From contig JAEZEB010000054.1 in the NCBI GenBank assembly GCA_023438115.1, positions 1 to 15,802 of the forward strand: DNA of 15,802 nt, in the 5' to 3' direction. This document shows, one piece after another, positions 7,136 through 13,996 of the stretch. The stretch comes from Pseudomonadota bacterium. Its GTDB lineage: Bacteria > Pseudomonadota > Gammaproteobacteria > Burkholderiales > Burkholderiaceae_C. The notes under the pieces are model-generated. The model worked only from the letters and a program-made list of their open reading frames with translations, was not told the origin of the DNA and made no database searches. The position numbers and the translations under genes were made by a program. How positions within the stretch are numbered: position 1 is the stretch's first letter; every line of letters starts with the position of its first letter.

Positions 7136-7957
7136 ATGCACACCCGCACCGTCTTCTTCGTCTCCGACGGCACCGGCATCACCGCCGAAACCTTCGGCAA
7201 CGCCATCCTCGCGCAGTTCGAATTCAAGCCCAGGCACGTGCGCCTGCCCTTCATCGACACGGTCGACAAGGCGCACCAGGTGGTGCGGCAGGTCAACCAC
7301 ACGGCCGAGCTGGAGGGCCGGCGGCCGGTCGTCTTCACCACCCTGGTGAACGTGGAGGTGCTGCAGGTGATCGAGGAAGGCTGCCGCGCGATGGTGCTGG
7401 ACATGTTCGGCACCTTCGTGCGCCCGCTGGAGATCGAGCTGGGCATGAAGTCCAGCCACCGCGTGGGCCGCTTCTCCGACGTGAGCAAGAGCAAGGAGTA
7501 CCACGACCGGATCGAGGCGATCAACTACAGCCTGGCGCACGACGACGGCCAGTCCAACCGCGACCTGGCCGAGGCCGACGTGATCCTGATCGGCGTCAGC
7601 CGCAGCGGCAAGACGCCGACTTCGCTGTACCTGGCCATGCAGCACGGCCTGAAGGCGGCCAACTACCCGCTGATTCCCGAGGACTTCGAGCGCCGGCAGC
7701 TGCCGCCCTCGCTGGCGGCGCACCGGCGCAAGCTGTTCGGCCTGACCATCCAGCCCGAGCGCCTGAGCGAGATCCGCAACGAGCGCCGGCCCGGCTCGCG
7801 CTACGCGGCCCTCGACAACTGCCGCGAGGAAGTCGCCGCCGCCGAGGCGATGATGCGGCGCGAGGGCATCCGCTGGCTCTCCACCACCACCAAGTCGATC
7901 GAAGAGATCGCCACGACCATCCTGCAGGAAATCCAGCCGGACCGGCTGGAATATTGA
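7136..7957 (+). CDS. ppsR: PEP synthase regulatory kinase/pyrophosphorylase (PSRP)
   Basis: A 273-aa DUF299 / Kinase-PPPase protein. In E. coli this bifunctional enzyme inactivates PEP synthase by ADP-dependent phosphorylation of a Thr next to the catalytic His, and reactivates it by Pi-dependent removal. Visible signs are the start TVFFVSDGTGITAETFGNAI, the DDG motif (136-138), the Walker-A-like loop GVSRSGKT (153-160) and the C-terminal STTTKSIEEIATTIL. The length agrees with the family (about 270-280 aa). PpsA here keeps the expected target Thr424 two residues before His426. The divergent arrangement with ppsA is common in proteobacteria. The ribosome-binding site is weak, but ATG 7136 is the natural family start. 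Confidence 0.96.
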   Translation: MHTRTVFFVSDGTGITAETFGNAILAQFEFKPRHVRLPFIDTVDKAHQVVRQVNHTAELEGRRPVVFTTLVNVEVLQVIEEGCRAMVLDMFGTFVRPLEIELGMKSSHRVGRFSDVSKSKEYHDRIEAINYSLAHDDGQSNRDLAEADVILIGVSRSGKTPTSLYLAMQHGLKAANYPLIPEDFERRQLPPSLAAHRRKLFGLTIQPERLSEIRNERRPGSRYAALDNCREEVAAAEAMMRREGIRWLSTTTKSIEEIATTILQEIQPDRLEY

Positions 7958-7960
7958 GAA

Positions 7961-7997
7961 CCGCGCATCCGCCCCCATGTAGGGAGGGATCGCGCGG
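7961..7997 (+). terminator. Possible hairpin terminator after ppsR
   Basis: CCGCGCATCC (7961-7970) pairs with GGAT-c-GCGCGG (7987-7997), giving ten base pairs with one bulged C, four bases after the ppsR stop. Only a weak CCTTGT follows, so factor-independent termination is uncertain. Confidence 0.4.
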
Positions 7998-8025
7998 CCT
8001 TGTCCCCAACGTCTCCGCACGCGGC

Positions 8026-8031
8026 TACAAT
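8026..8031 (+). promoter_or_regulatory. Candidate -10 box upstream of ahpC
   Basis: TACAAT, five of six matches to the sigma-70 -10 consensus, sits in GGCTACAATAGCG 110 bp before the ahpC start. A TTGTCC at 8000-8005 is 20 bp upstream, wider than ideal. The predicted start is near 8038, so the palindromes at 8039-8070 would be at the beginning of the leader. Confidence 0.45.
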
Positions 8032-8070
8032 AGCGATCTCCAATGGAGAGAATTGAGTCAATACATTGGA
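8030..8070 (+). promoter_or_regulatory. Nested palindromes with degenerate OxyR-like pattern upstream of ahpC
   Basis: TCCAATG (8039-8045) and CATTGGA (8064-8070) form an inverted repeat that encloses the perfect palindrome ATTGAGTCAAT (8052-8062). Read as the OxyR pattern ATAG-N7-CTAT-N7-ATAG-N7-CTAT starting at 8030, the tetramers are ATAG, CAAT, ATTG and ACAT, 12 of 16 matches with exact spacing. OxyR control of ahpC is well established in other proteobacteria; assigning it to this site is inference. A poor promoter TTGGAT-N17-TTAATC (8066-8094) directly downstream would suit an activator-dependent start. Confidence 0.45.
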
Positions 8071-8140
8071 TTGATCGAGGGTTTCCCCTTAATCTCTCCC
8101 CTGTCGCCACTTCGCAAACCCCAAAGAGAGGAAAAACCTG

Positions 8141-8704
8141 ATGTCCGTCATCAACACCCAGATCAAGCCCTTCAAGAACCAGGCCTTCAAGGAAGGCAAG
8201 TTCATCGAGGTCACCGACGAGGCCGTGAAGGGCAAGTGGTCGGTGTTCTTCTTCTACCCCGCCGACTTCACCTTCGTCTGCCCGACCGAACTGGGCGACG
8301 TGGCCGACCAGTACGCCGAGTTCCAGAAGCTGGGCGTGGAGATCTACTCCGTGTCCACCGACACGCACTTCACGCACAAGGCCTGGCACGACGCCTCGGA
8401 CACCATCCGCAAGATCAAGTACACGATGATCGGCGACCCGACGGGCCAGCTGACGCGCAACTTCGAAGTCATGCGCGAAGCCGAAGGCCTGGCCGACCGC
8501 GGCACCTTCATCGTCGACCCGCAGGGCGTGATCCAGGCGGTGGAAATCACCGCCGAAGGCATCGGCCGCAACGCCGCCGACCTGCTGCGCAAGGTCAAGG
8601 CCGCCCAGTACGTCGCCGCCCACCCGGGTGAAGTCTGCCCCGCCAAGTGGGAAGAAGGCGCGGCCACGCTGAAGCCGTCCCTGGACCTGGTCGGCAAGAT
8701 CTAA
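8141..8704 (+). CDS. ahpC: Alkyl hydroperoxide reductase subunit C (typical 2-Cys peroxiredoxin)
   Basis: A 187-aa cytoplasmic peroxiredoxin that reduces H2O2, organic peroxides and peroxynitrite and is recycled by AhpF. The peroxidatic Cys47 lies in FTFVCPTE and the resolving Cys166 in GEVCPAKW; the GDPTGQLTRNF and VDPQGVIQAVEITAEGIGR stretches match enterobacterial AhpC closely, as does the end SLDLVGKI. The length equals E. coli AhpC (187 aa). ATG 8141 follows AGAGGAAAAACCTG, a good ribosome site. It is followed by a terminator and then ahpF, the standard order. The upstream palindromes suggest peroxide control. Confidence 0.98.
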   Translation: MSVINTQIKPFKNQAFKEGKFIEVTDEAVKGKWSVFFFYPADFTFVCPTELGDVADQYAEFQKLGVEIYSVSTDTHFTHKAWHDASDTIRKIKYTMIGDPTGQLTRNFEVMREAEGLADRGTFIVDPQGVIQAVEITAEGIGRNAADLLRKVKAAQYVAAHPGEVCPAKWEEGAATLKPSLDLVGKI

Positions 8705-8728
8705 GCCACCCAGCCCCACCGGCCATCC

Positions 8729-8768
8729 GAGGGGCCCGGGCGCCGCGAAGCGCCCCGGCCCCTCTTTT
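8729..8768 (+). terminator. Intrinsic terminator between ahpC and ahpF
   Basis: A long GC-rich hairpin with arms from GAGGGGCC (8729) to GGCCCCTC (ending 8764), about 15 bp with one mismatch around a short CGCGAAG loop, is followed by TTTT. It probably attenuates the transcript so that ahpC is made in excess over ahpF, as in other ahpCF operons. Confidence 0.75.
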
Positions 8769-8803
8769 CATTCGCACGCCCAGAACGACAGGAAGGACCC
8801 CCC

Positions 8804-10351
8804 ATGCTCGACGCCAACCTCAAGGCCCAGCTCGCCGCCTATCTCGAACGCATGACGCAGCCGGTGGAGATCACCGCCTCGCTCGACGACACCCAGGCCT
8901 CGTCGGACATGCGCGCGCTGCTGAAGGACATCGCGGAGGCTTCGCCCAAGGTGACGGTCACCGAGACGACCGGCGGCCCGGCACGCACGCCGTCCTTCCA
9001 GATCAACCGCCCCGGCCAGAGCACCGGCCCGCGCTTCGCCGGCCTGCCCATGGGCCACGAGTTCACCTCGCTCGTGCTGGCGCTGCTGCAGATGGGCGGC
9101 TACCCGCCCAAGGTGGAACAGGCCGTGCTGGACCAGATCAAGGCCCTGCCCGGCGACTACGAGTTCGAGATCTACGTCTCCCTCACCTGCCACAACTGCC
9201 CGGACGTCGTGCAGGCGCTGAACCTCATGGCGGCGCAGAACCCGCGCGTGAAGACCACCATGATCGACGGCGCGATCTTCCAGAAGGAAGTCGACGAGCG
9301 CCAGATCATGGCCGTGCCCACGGTGTTCCTGAACGGCACGCACTTCGGCCAGGGCCGCATGACGCTGGAGGAGATCCTCGGCAAGCTCGACACCGCCGGC
9401 GCCGCGAGGCAGGCCGAGGCGCTGTCGGCCAAGGAGCCCTTCGATGTGCTGATCGTCGGCGGCGGTCCCGCCGGTGCCGCGGCCGCGGTGTACGCCGCGC
9501 GCAAGGGCATCCGCACCGGCGTCGCTTCCGAGCGCTTCGGCGGCCAGGTGCTGGACACGTTGGGCATCGAGCACTTCATCTCGGTGAAGTAAACCGAAGG
9601 TCCCAAGTTCGCGATGGCGCTCGAGGAGCACGTGCGCCACTACGACGTGGAGATCATCAACCTGCAGCGGGCCAAGGCCCTGCGCACGCAGGACAAGCTG
9701 GTGGAAGTGGAACTGGAAAGCGGCGCGAAGCTGCGCGGCAAGACCGTCATCATCTCCACCGGCGCGCGCTGGCGCACCCTCAACGTGCCGGGCGAGCAGG
9801 AGTACCGCAACAAGGGCGTGACCTTCTGCCCGCACTGCGACGGCCCGCTGTTCAAGGGCAAGGCCGTGGCGGTGATCGGCGGCGGCAACTCCGGCGTCGA
9901 AGCGGCGATCGACCTGGCGGGCGTGGTCAAGCACGTCACGCTGGTGGAGTTCGGCGGCGAGCTGCGTGCCGACGCGGTGCTGCAGAAGAAGCTGCGCTCG
10001 CTGCCCAACGTGGACGTGATCGTCAATGCGCAGACCACCGAAGTAGCCGGTGACGGCCAGAAGGTGAACGCCCTCGTCTACAAGGACCGCGTGTCCGGCG
10101 AGGACAAGCGCGTGGCGGTGGAAGGCGTGTTCGTGCAGATCGGCCTCGTGCCCAACACGGAATGGCTCAAGGGCTCGGTGGAACTGTCGAAGCACGGCGA
10201 GATCGTCGTGGACGCACGTGGCGGCACGTCGGTGCCCGGCGTGTTCGCCGCGGGCGACTGCACCACGGTGCCGTTCAAGCAGATCATCATCGCGGCCGGC
10301 GACGGCGCGAAGGCGGCGCTGGCGGCCTTCGACCACCTGATCCGCAACTGA
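8804..10351 (+). pseudogene. ahpF: Alkyl hydroperoxide reductase subunit F, interrupted by in-frame TAA
   Basis: AhpF is the NADH- and FAD-dependent disulfide reductase that recycles AhpC. The reading frame holds 516 codons, the normal length, but codon 263 (9590-9592) is TAA; the frame continues intact on both sides. Before the stop: the N-terminal thioredoxin-like domain with CHNC (Cys129, Cys132) and the first FAD motif GGGPAG (219-224), ending HFISVK. After it: TEGPKF, the redox pair CPHC (Cys342, Cys345), the NADH motif GGGNSG (359-364) and FAAGDC. Homologues carry a residue here (E. coli FISVPKTEG), so GAA to TAA by one G-to-T change is the simplest history. A restart at ATG 9614 is possible but poorly primed (GAAGG 13 bases away). 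The start ATG 8804 has AGGAAGGA. Alternatives are a sequencing error, a recent null mutation, or a split two-piece enzyme. Confidence 0.9.
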
Positions 10352-10357
10352 CCTCAC

Positions 10358-10377
10358 GCATTCGCGAAAGCGAATGC
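10358..10377 (+). terminator. Perfect 8-bp hairpin with GAAA tetraloop after ahpF
   Basis: GCATTCGC / GCGAATGC closes a GAAA tetraloop (GNRA type), seven bases after the ahpF stop. Only TTCT follows, so on its own it is a weak terminator; it may protect the 3' end or act together with the next hairpin. Confidence 0.55.
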
Positions 10378-10385
10378 TTCTCACA

Positions 10386-10420
10386 AGCACACGCAGGCAG
10401 AGCGCCTGCGTGTGCTCTTT
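10386..10420 (+). terminator. Strong 13-bp hairpin between ahpF and bfr
   Basis: AGCACACGCAGGC (10386-10398) pairs perfectly with GCCTGCGTGTGCT (10404-10416) over a five-base loop, followed by CTTT. It is the second of two tandem hairpins that separate ahpF from bfr. Confidence 0.75.
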
Positions 10421-10443
10421 CATTGGGCGCGGGCGATTTGCGA

Positions 10444-10449
10444 CACAAT
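10444..10449 (+). promoter_or_regulatory. Candidate -10 box of bfr
   Basis: CACAAT, in GCGACACAATCG, lies 33 bp before the bfr ATG, a typical distance for a short leader (predicted start near 10456). No clear -35 is visible, and no Fur box is seen here. Confidence 0.35.
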
Positions 10450-10482
10450 CGACGGCATCAACAAGAACCACTGGAGTCCACC

Positions 10483-10962
10483 ATGCAAGGCGATCCGCAA
10501 GTCATCCAGCACCTCCAGGCGCAGCTGAAGAACGAGCTCACGGCCACCAACCAGTACTTCCTGCACTACCGCATCCTCAAGCACTGGGGCTTCGACCGCC
10601 TCGCGAAGAAGGAGTACGAGGAATCGATCGGCGAGATGAAGCACGCCGATCGCCTGATGGAACGCATCCTGTTCCTCGACGCCCTGCCGAACCTGCAGGA
10701 CCTCGGCAAGCTGATGGTCGGCGAGGACGTGCCGGAAATCCTCGACTGCGACCTGCGCAGCGAACGCGGCGCCCAGGCCACGCTCAAGGAAGGCATCGCG
10801 CATTGCGAGTCGGTGCGCGACTACGTCTCCCGCGAGCTGCTCGAGGACATCCTCACCGACACCGAGGAGCACATCGACTGGCTCGAGACCCAGATCGACC
10901 TCATCGGCCGCGTCGGCCTGCAGAACTACCTGCAGTCGCAGATGGGCGAATCGGGCGACTGA
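10483..10962 (+). CDS. bfr: Bacterioferritin
   Basis: A 159-aa four-helix ferritin-like protein that forms 24-mer shells, oxidises Fe(II) and stores it; haem binds between subunits. The haem-ligand Met52 and ferroxidase residues Glu18, Glu51, His54, Glu94 and His130 are present. The sixth ligand, Glu127 in E. coli, is Thr127 here in the sequence DTEEH (anchored without gaps from Met1 to His130), leaving Glu128/Glu129 next to it. LPNLQDLGKL and HIDWLETQIDLI match the family. ATG 10483 follows TGGAG eight bases upstream. Its electron-donor partner bfd is about 4.2 kb downstream, and a Fur-box promoter directly follows it. The length equals E. coli Bfr (158 aa). Confidence 0.96.
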   Translation: MQGDPQVIQHLQAQLKNELTATNQYFLHYRILKHWGFDRLAKKEYEESIGEMKHADRLMERILFLDALPNLQDLGKLMVGEDVPEILDCDLRSERGAQATLKEGIAHCESVRDYVSRELLEDILTDTEEHIDWLETQIDLIGRVGLQNYLQSQMGESGD

Positions 10963-10980
10963 GATCCCCCCGCCCCGCCG

Positions 10981-11005
10981 AAGGCGCCCTCGAGGCGCCT
11001 TTTTT
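10981..11005 (+). terminator. Intrinsic terminator of bfr
   Basis: AAGGCGCC / GGCGCCTT, an 8-bp perfect stem over a five-base loop, followed by four more T, 18 bases after the bfr stop. A textbook factor-independent terminator. Confidence 0.88.
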
Positions 11006-11019
11006 ACGCCTTTCTTCTA

Positions 11020-11038
11020 AATGAGACTAATTCTCATT
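11020..11038 (+). promoter_or_regulatory. Fur box of the siderophore receptor operon
   Basis: AATGAGA-N5-TCTCATT is a 19-bp inverted repeat in the size and composition of the Fur box (consensus GATAATGATAATCATTATC). It lies just upstream of a strong -10 box, so Fur with Fe(II) would block RNA polymerase in iron-replete cells. The downstream TonB-dependent siderophore receptor is a classic Fur target. Confidence 0.82.
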
Positions 11039-11042
11039 CACG

Positions 11043-11048
11043 TACAAT
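11043..11048 (+). promoter_or_regulatory. -10 box of siderophore receptor promoter
   Basis: TACAAT (five of six consensus positions) starts five bases after the Fur box. The -35 would fall inside the Fur box and is poor. The predicted leader is about 90 nt and contains a GCCCGC / GCGGGC hairpin (11111-11129) that ends just before the GGAGG ribosome site, which could modulate translation. Confidence 0.6.
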
Positions 11049-11144
11049 CCTCGCCGAACTCGACCGGCAAGCCACCGCAGTACGCGCCAGCCAGCCTTCC
11101 ACAACGAACCGCCCGCATCCGTCGCGGGCACCCTGGAGGCCACC

Positions 11145-13298
11145 TTGGCGCAACATCGCCCTTCGTCCGACCCCGCCCTGCTCCCGCTGGGCGCCGTTCT
11201 CCTTGCCGCCACCACCGCCGCGTGGTCGCAACCCGCCGCCGAAACCGGCCGCACCCTGCCCACCGTCACCGTGCGCGAGCAGGCCGAGGTTCCGCAGACC
11301 AAGAACGAGCTGCGCGTGCGACGCACGCAGATCGGCAAAGGCAATCAGGAACTGCGCGACATCCCGCAGTCCGTCACCGTCCAGACCGAGCGGCTGATGG
11401 ACGACCGCAATCTCGATGACTTCCGCGAAGTCCTGAAGAACACGGCCGGCGTGACCTTCCAGGCCGGCGAGACTGGCGAGGAAGACGTCCGCCTGCGCGG
11501 CTTCTCGCTGCAGCAGGCCGGCGATATCTATCGCGACGGCATGCGCGACGCGCCCCTGTACGAGCGCGACACCTTCAACGACGACCGCGTGGAAGTGCTG
11601 AAGGGCTCCGCCTCCATGCTGTTCGGCAAGGGCTCCACCGGCGGCATCGTGAACCAGGTGAGCAAGCAGCCCTTCCTGATGGACCAGCATGAGGTCGACT
11701 ACACCATCGGCACGGGCAACCTGCACCGTCTGACGGGCGACTTCAACGTCCTGACCGGCGAAAACGCCGCCCTGCGCCTGAACGCGGTGCTGCACGACGC
11801 GGACAACTGGGGCGCCAGGCAGCGCAAGTGGGGCATCGCGCCGACCTACCGCTGGGGCATCGGCACCCGCGACGAATTCTCGGTCGGCTTCTACCACCTC
11901 GACATCGAGGGACGTCCCCTCTACAACCACCCGTGGTTCGTCGAGAACGGCACGGCCCGGCCGGTGCTGCCCGCCAGGAACTACTACGGCCTGGCCAACG
12001 ACCGCAACGATACTCGCGCCACCTTCGCGACGCTGTCCCACGTGCACCGCTTCGACCACCAGGGCGAACTCAGGACGCAGCTGCGCCATGGCCGCTACGA
12101 GCGCGACCTGCTCGCGAGCGTGATCCGCTTCGCCGGCGGCACCACGGCCGCCAACGTGAACGACGACACCGGCCTCACGCGCTCGCCCAAGGGCCGCATC
12201 GGCGAGAGCGACCTGACGCAACTCACGAGCGACTACTCCGCCACTTTCGACTGGGGCGGGCACCGCAACGACTTCCTGGCGGGCGTGGACATCTACCAGG
12301 AGGACGCCAAGCGAGCCAACAACTTCACCACGGGCCTGGCCCCGGCGCCCGGCACCCGGGTGGGCACGCCCGACGACGGGGCCGTGCGCCCCGACACCCG
12401 CGGCACGCCGCCTTTCGACAGCTTCGAGGCGCGCAGCATCGGTGTCTATGCCCAGAACCTGTTCAGCATCACGCCGCAGTGGAAGCTGCTCGCCGGCGCG
12501 CGCTTCGACCACTTCAAGGCATCGTACGTGCGCAGCAACGGGACGACCGGGGAGCGCAGCGACAACCTCTGGAGCCCGCGCCTGGGCGCGATCTACCAGC
12601 CGGACGACCTGAGTTCCTACTACGTGTCCTACGGCACCTCGTACAACACCTCGGGCGACACCTACCAGTACTCCCCGGCAGGTCCGAACTCCCGCCTGGT
12701 TAACACGCCGCCGGAGAAGAGCCGCAACGTCGAGGTCGGGGCCAAGTGGGAGCTGTTCGAGCGACGCGCCCTGATGGGCCTCGCCTGGTTCCATAGCGAG
12801 AAGTACAACGAGCGCAACACGGACCCGGACACCGCGGCCACGCAGGAGCTGCTTTCGGGCAAGCGCCACGCCACCGGCCTGGAGTTCAACCTCGCCGGCC
12901 GCCTGACGCCGCGCTGGGAAGCGTTCTTCAACCACTCCTGGATCTACGACGCCGAGATCGACGAGAGCGTCACCGCGGCTGACATCGGCCGGCGCCCGGG
13001 GCTGACGCCCCGCAACAGCGGCAGCGTGTGGACCACCTACCGGATCCTGCCCCAGCTGCGCGTGGGCCTCGGCGCGAACTACCGCAGCTCGCAGACACCG
13101 GACGGCAACTACAACGTGCGCGCGAAGGGCTTCGTCACCTGGGACGCGATGGCCGAGTACACCATCAACGAGCGGTGGACGGCGAAGCTGAACGTCACCA
13201 ACCTGACCGACAAGCTCTACGCCGATTCGCTGTATCGTGGCTTCTACGCGCCGGGCGCACCGCGCCGCGTGGAGCTGTCGCTCAAGTCGATGTTCTGA
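11145..13298 (+). CDS. TonB-dependent siderophore receptor (catecholate, Fiu/PiuA-like)
   Basis: A 717-aa outer-membrane receptor for ferric siderophores. It starts at TTG 11145, supported by GGAGG five bases upstream and by a signal peptide (hydrophobic LLPLGAVLLAATTAA, likely cleavage after Ser28) that has no ATG ahead of it. A TonB box TLPTVTV follows (about 38-44), then a plug domain (about 55-180) with QELRDIPQSVTVQTERLMDD, RLRGFSLQ and VLKGSASMLFGKGSTGGIVN, then a 22-strand-type barrel ending in the Phe typical of outer-membrane proteins (LKSMF). TonB box, plug and Fur box together make the role secure; the ligand (catecholate or monomeric breakdown product) is inferred from similarity to Fiu and from the piuC neighbour. 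Confidence 0.95.
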   Translation: MAQHRPSSDPALLPLGAVLLAATTAAWSQPAAETGRTLPTVTVREQAEVPQTKNELRVRRTQIGKGNQELRDIPQSVTVQTERLMDDRNLDDFREVLKNTAGVTFQAGETGEEDVRLRGFSLQQAGDIYRDGMRDAPLYERDTFNDDRVEVLKGSASMLFGKGSTGGIVNQVSKQPFLMDQHEVDYTIGTGNLHRLTGDFNVLTGENAALRLNAVLHDADNWGARQRKWGIAPTYRWGIGTRDEFSVGFYHLDIEGRPLYNHPWFVENGTARPVLPARNYYGLANDRNDTRATFATLSHVHRFDHQGELRTQLRHGRYERDLLASVIRFAGGTTAANVNDDTGLTRSPKGRIGESDLTQLTSDYSATFDWGGHRNDFLAGVDIYQEDAKRANNFTTGLAPAPGTRVGTPDDGAVRPDTRGTPPFDSFEARSIGVYAQNLFSITPQWKLLAGARFDHFKASYVRSNGTTGERSDNLWSPRLGAIYQPDDLSSYYVSYGTSYNTSGDTYQYSPAGPNSRLVNTPPEKSRNVEVGAKWELFERRALMGLAWFHSEKYNERNTDPDTAATQELLSGKRHATGLEFNLAGRLTPRWEAFFNHSWIYDAEIDESVTAADIGRRPGLTPRNSGSVWTTYRILPQLRVGLGANYRSSQTPDGNYNVRAKGFVTWDAMAEYTINERWTAKLNVTNLTDKLYADSLYRGFYAPGAPRRVELSLKSMF

Positions 13299-13306
13299 GG
13301 CCCCCC

Positions 13307-13996
13307 ATGCTGCTGCACCTGAAGAAGATCCTCACGCCCGACGAAGTGGCGAAGGCGCGCGCCCTGCTGGGGCCCGGCGCGCCGTGGATCGACGGGCGCA
13401 GCAGCGCGGGCGCGCAGGCGGTCGCGCGCAAGAACAACGAGCAGCTCGCGCAGGACAGCGCCCAGGCGGCGCAGCTGCGCGAGCTGGTGCTCGCCGCCCT
13501 GCAGCGCGACCCCCTCTTCTTCTCCGCGGCCCTGCCGCGCAAGATCTTCAACCCGCTGTTCAATCGCTACAGCGGGGACAGCAACCACTACGGCGAGCAC
13601 ATCGACGGCGCGGTGCTGCGTTCCCAGCATCCGCCGCAATGGGTGCGCACCGACCTGTCGTGCACGCTCTTCCTCGCCGACCCGGACGAATACGACGGGG
13701 GCGAGCTGGTCATCCGCGAGCCCCAGGGCGAACGCCGCCTCAAGCTGCCGGCCGGCGACCTGGTGCTGTATCCCGGCACCACGCTGCACGAGGTCACGCC
13801 CGTCACGCGCGGGGCCCGCATCGCCAGCTTCTTCTGGGTGGAGAGCATGGTGCGCAGCGGCGAGCAGCGCCGGCTCCTGTTCGACATGGACATGGCGCTG
13901 CTGAAACTGCGCAGCGAGGGCACGGCCGACGAGGCCGCGCTGGTGCAGCTCACGGGCACGTACCACAACCTGCTGCGCATGTGGGCGGACACGTGA
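13307..13996 (+). CDS. piuC: Fe(II)/2-oxoglutarate-dependent PKHD-type hydroxylase
   Basis: A 229-aa PiuC/YbiX-family dioxygenase, located next to a Fiu/PiuA receptor as in E. coli and Pseudomonas. The iron facial triad is His98-x-Asp100 (YGEHIDGAV) and His161 (TTLHEVTP), with the 2-oxoglutarate-binding Arg171. Other family marks are FNRYSGDSNHYG, DLSCTLFL and YDGGELVI. The length is standard (about 225 aa). ATG 13307 follows GAGG and is eight bases after the receptor stop; the stop overlaps the next gene by four bases (GTGA), giving a tight three-gene operon. Its substrate is not established; modification of the imported ferric siderophore is commonly suggested. Confidence 0.95.
   Translation: MLLHLKKILTPDEVAKARALLGPGAPWIDGRSSAGAQAVARKNNEQLAQDSAQAAQLRELVLAALQRDPLFFSAALPRKIFNPLFNRYSGDSNHYGEHIDGAVLRSQHPPQWVRTDLSCTLFLADPDEYDGGELVIREPQGERRLKLPAGDLVLYPGTTLHEVTPVTRGARIASFFWVESMVRSGEQRRLLFDMDMALLKLRSEGTADEAALVQLTGTYHNLLRMWADT

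Noticed and set aside
6962..8719. Upstream extension of the ppsA frame to 8719, suggesting a fusion protein
   Set aside because: The extension is antisense to ppsR and ahpC, has no domain character, and ATG 6961 has a ribosome site and the normal family N-terminus.
8804..9592. Treating the first half of ahpF as a stand-alone 262-aa glutaredoxin-like protein
   Set aside because: It ends just after the first FAD motif, in the middle of the reductase domain, and the frame continues immediately; an interrupted ahpF explains it better.
8768..10471. 567-codon minus-strand open frame over ahpF, which might seem to replace the interrupted gene
   Set aside because: No recognisable domains; composition is typical of an antisense shadow, whereas the plus frame carries CHNC, CPHC and nucleotide-binding motifs.
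11027..12935. Minus-strand frames over the receptor
   Set aside because: Shadows of the TonB-dependent receptor; no motifs, and they would run antisense through the Fur-box promoter.
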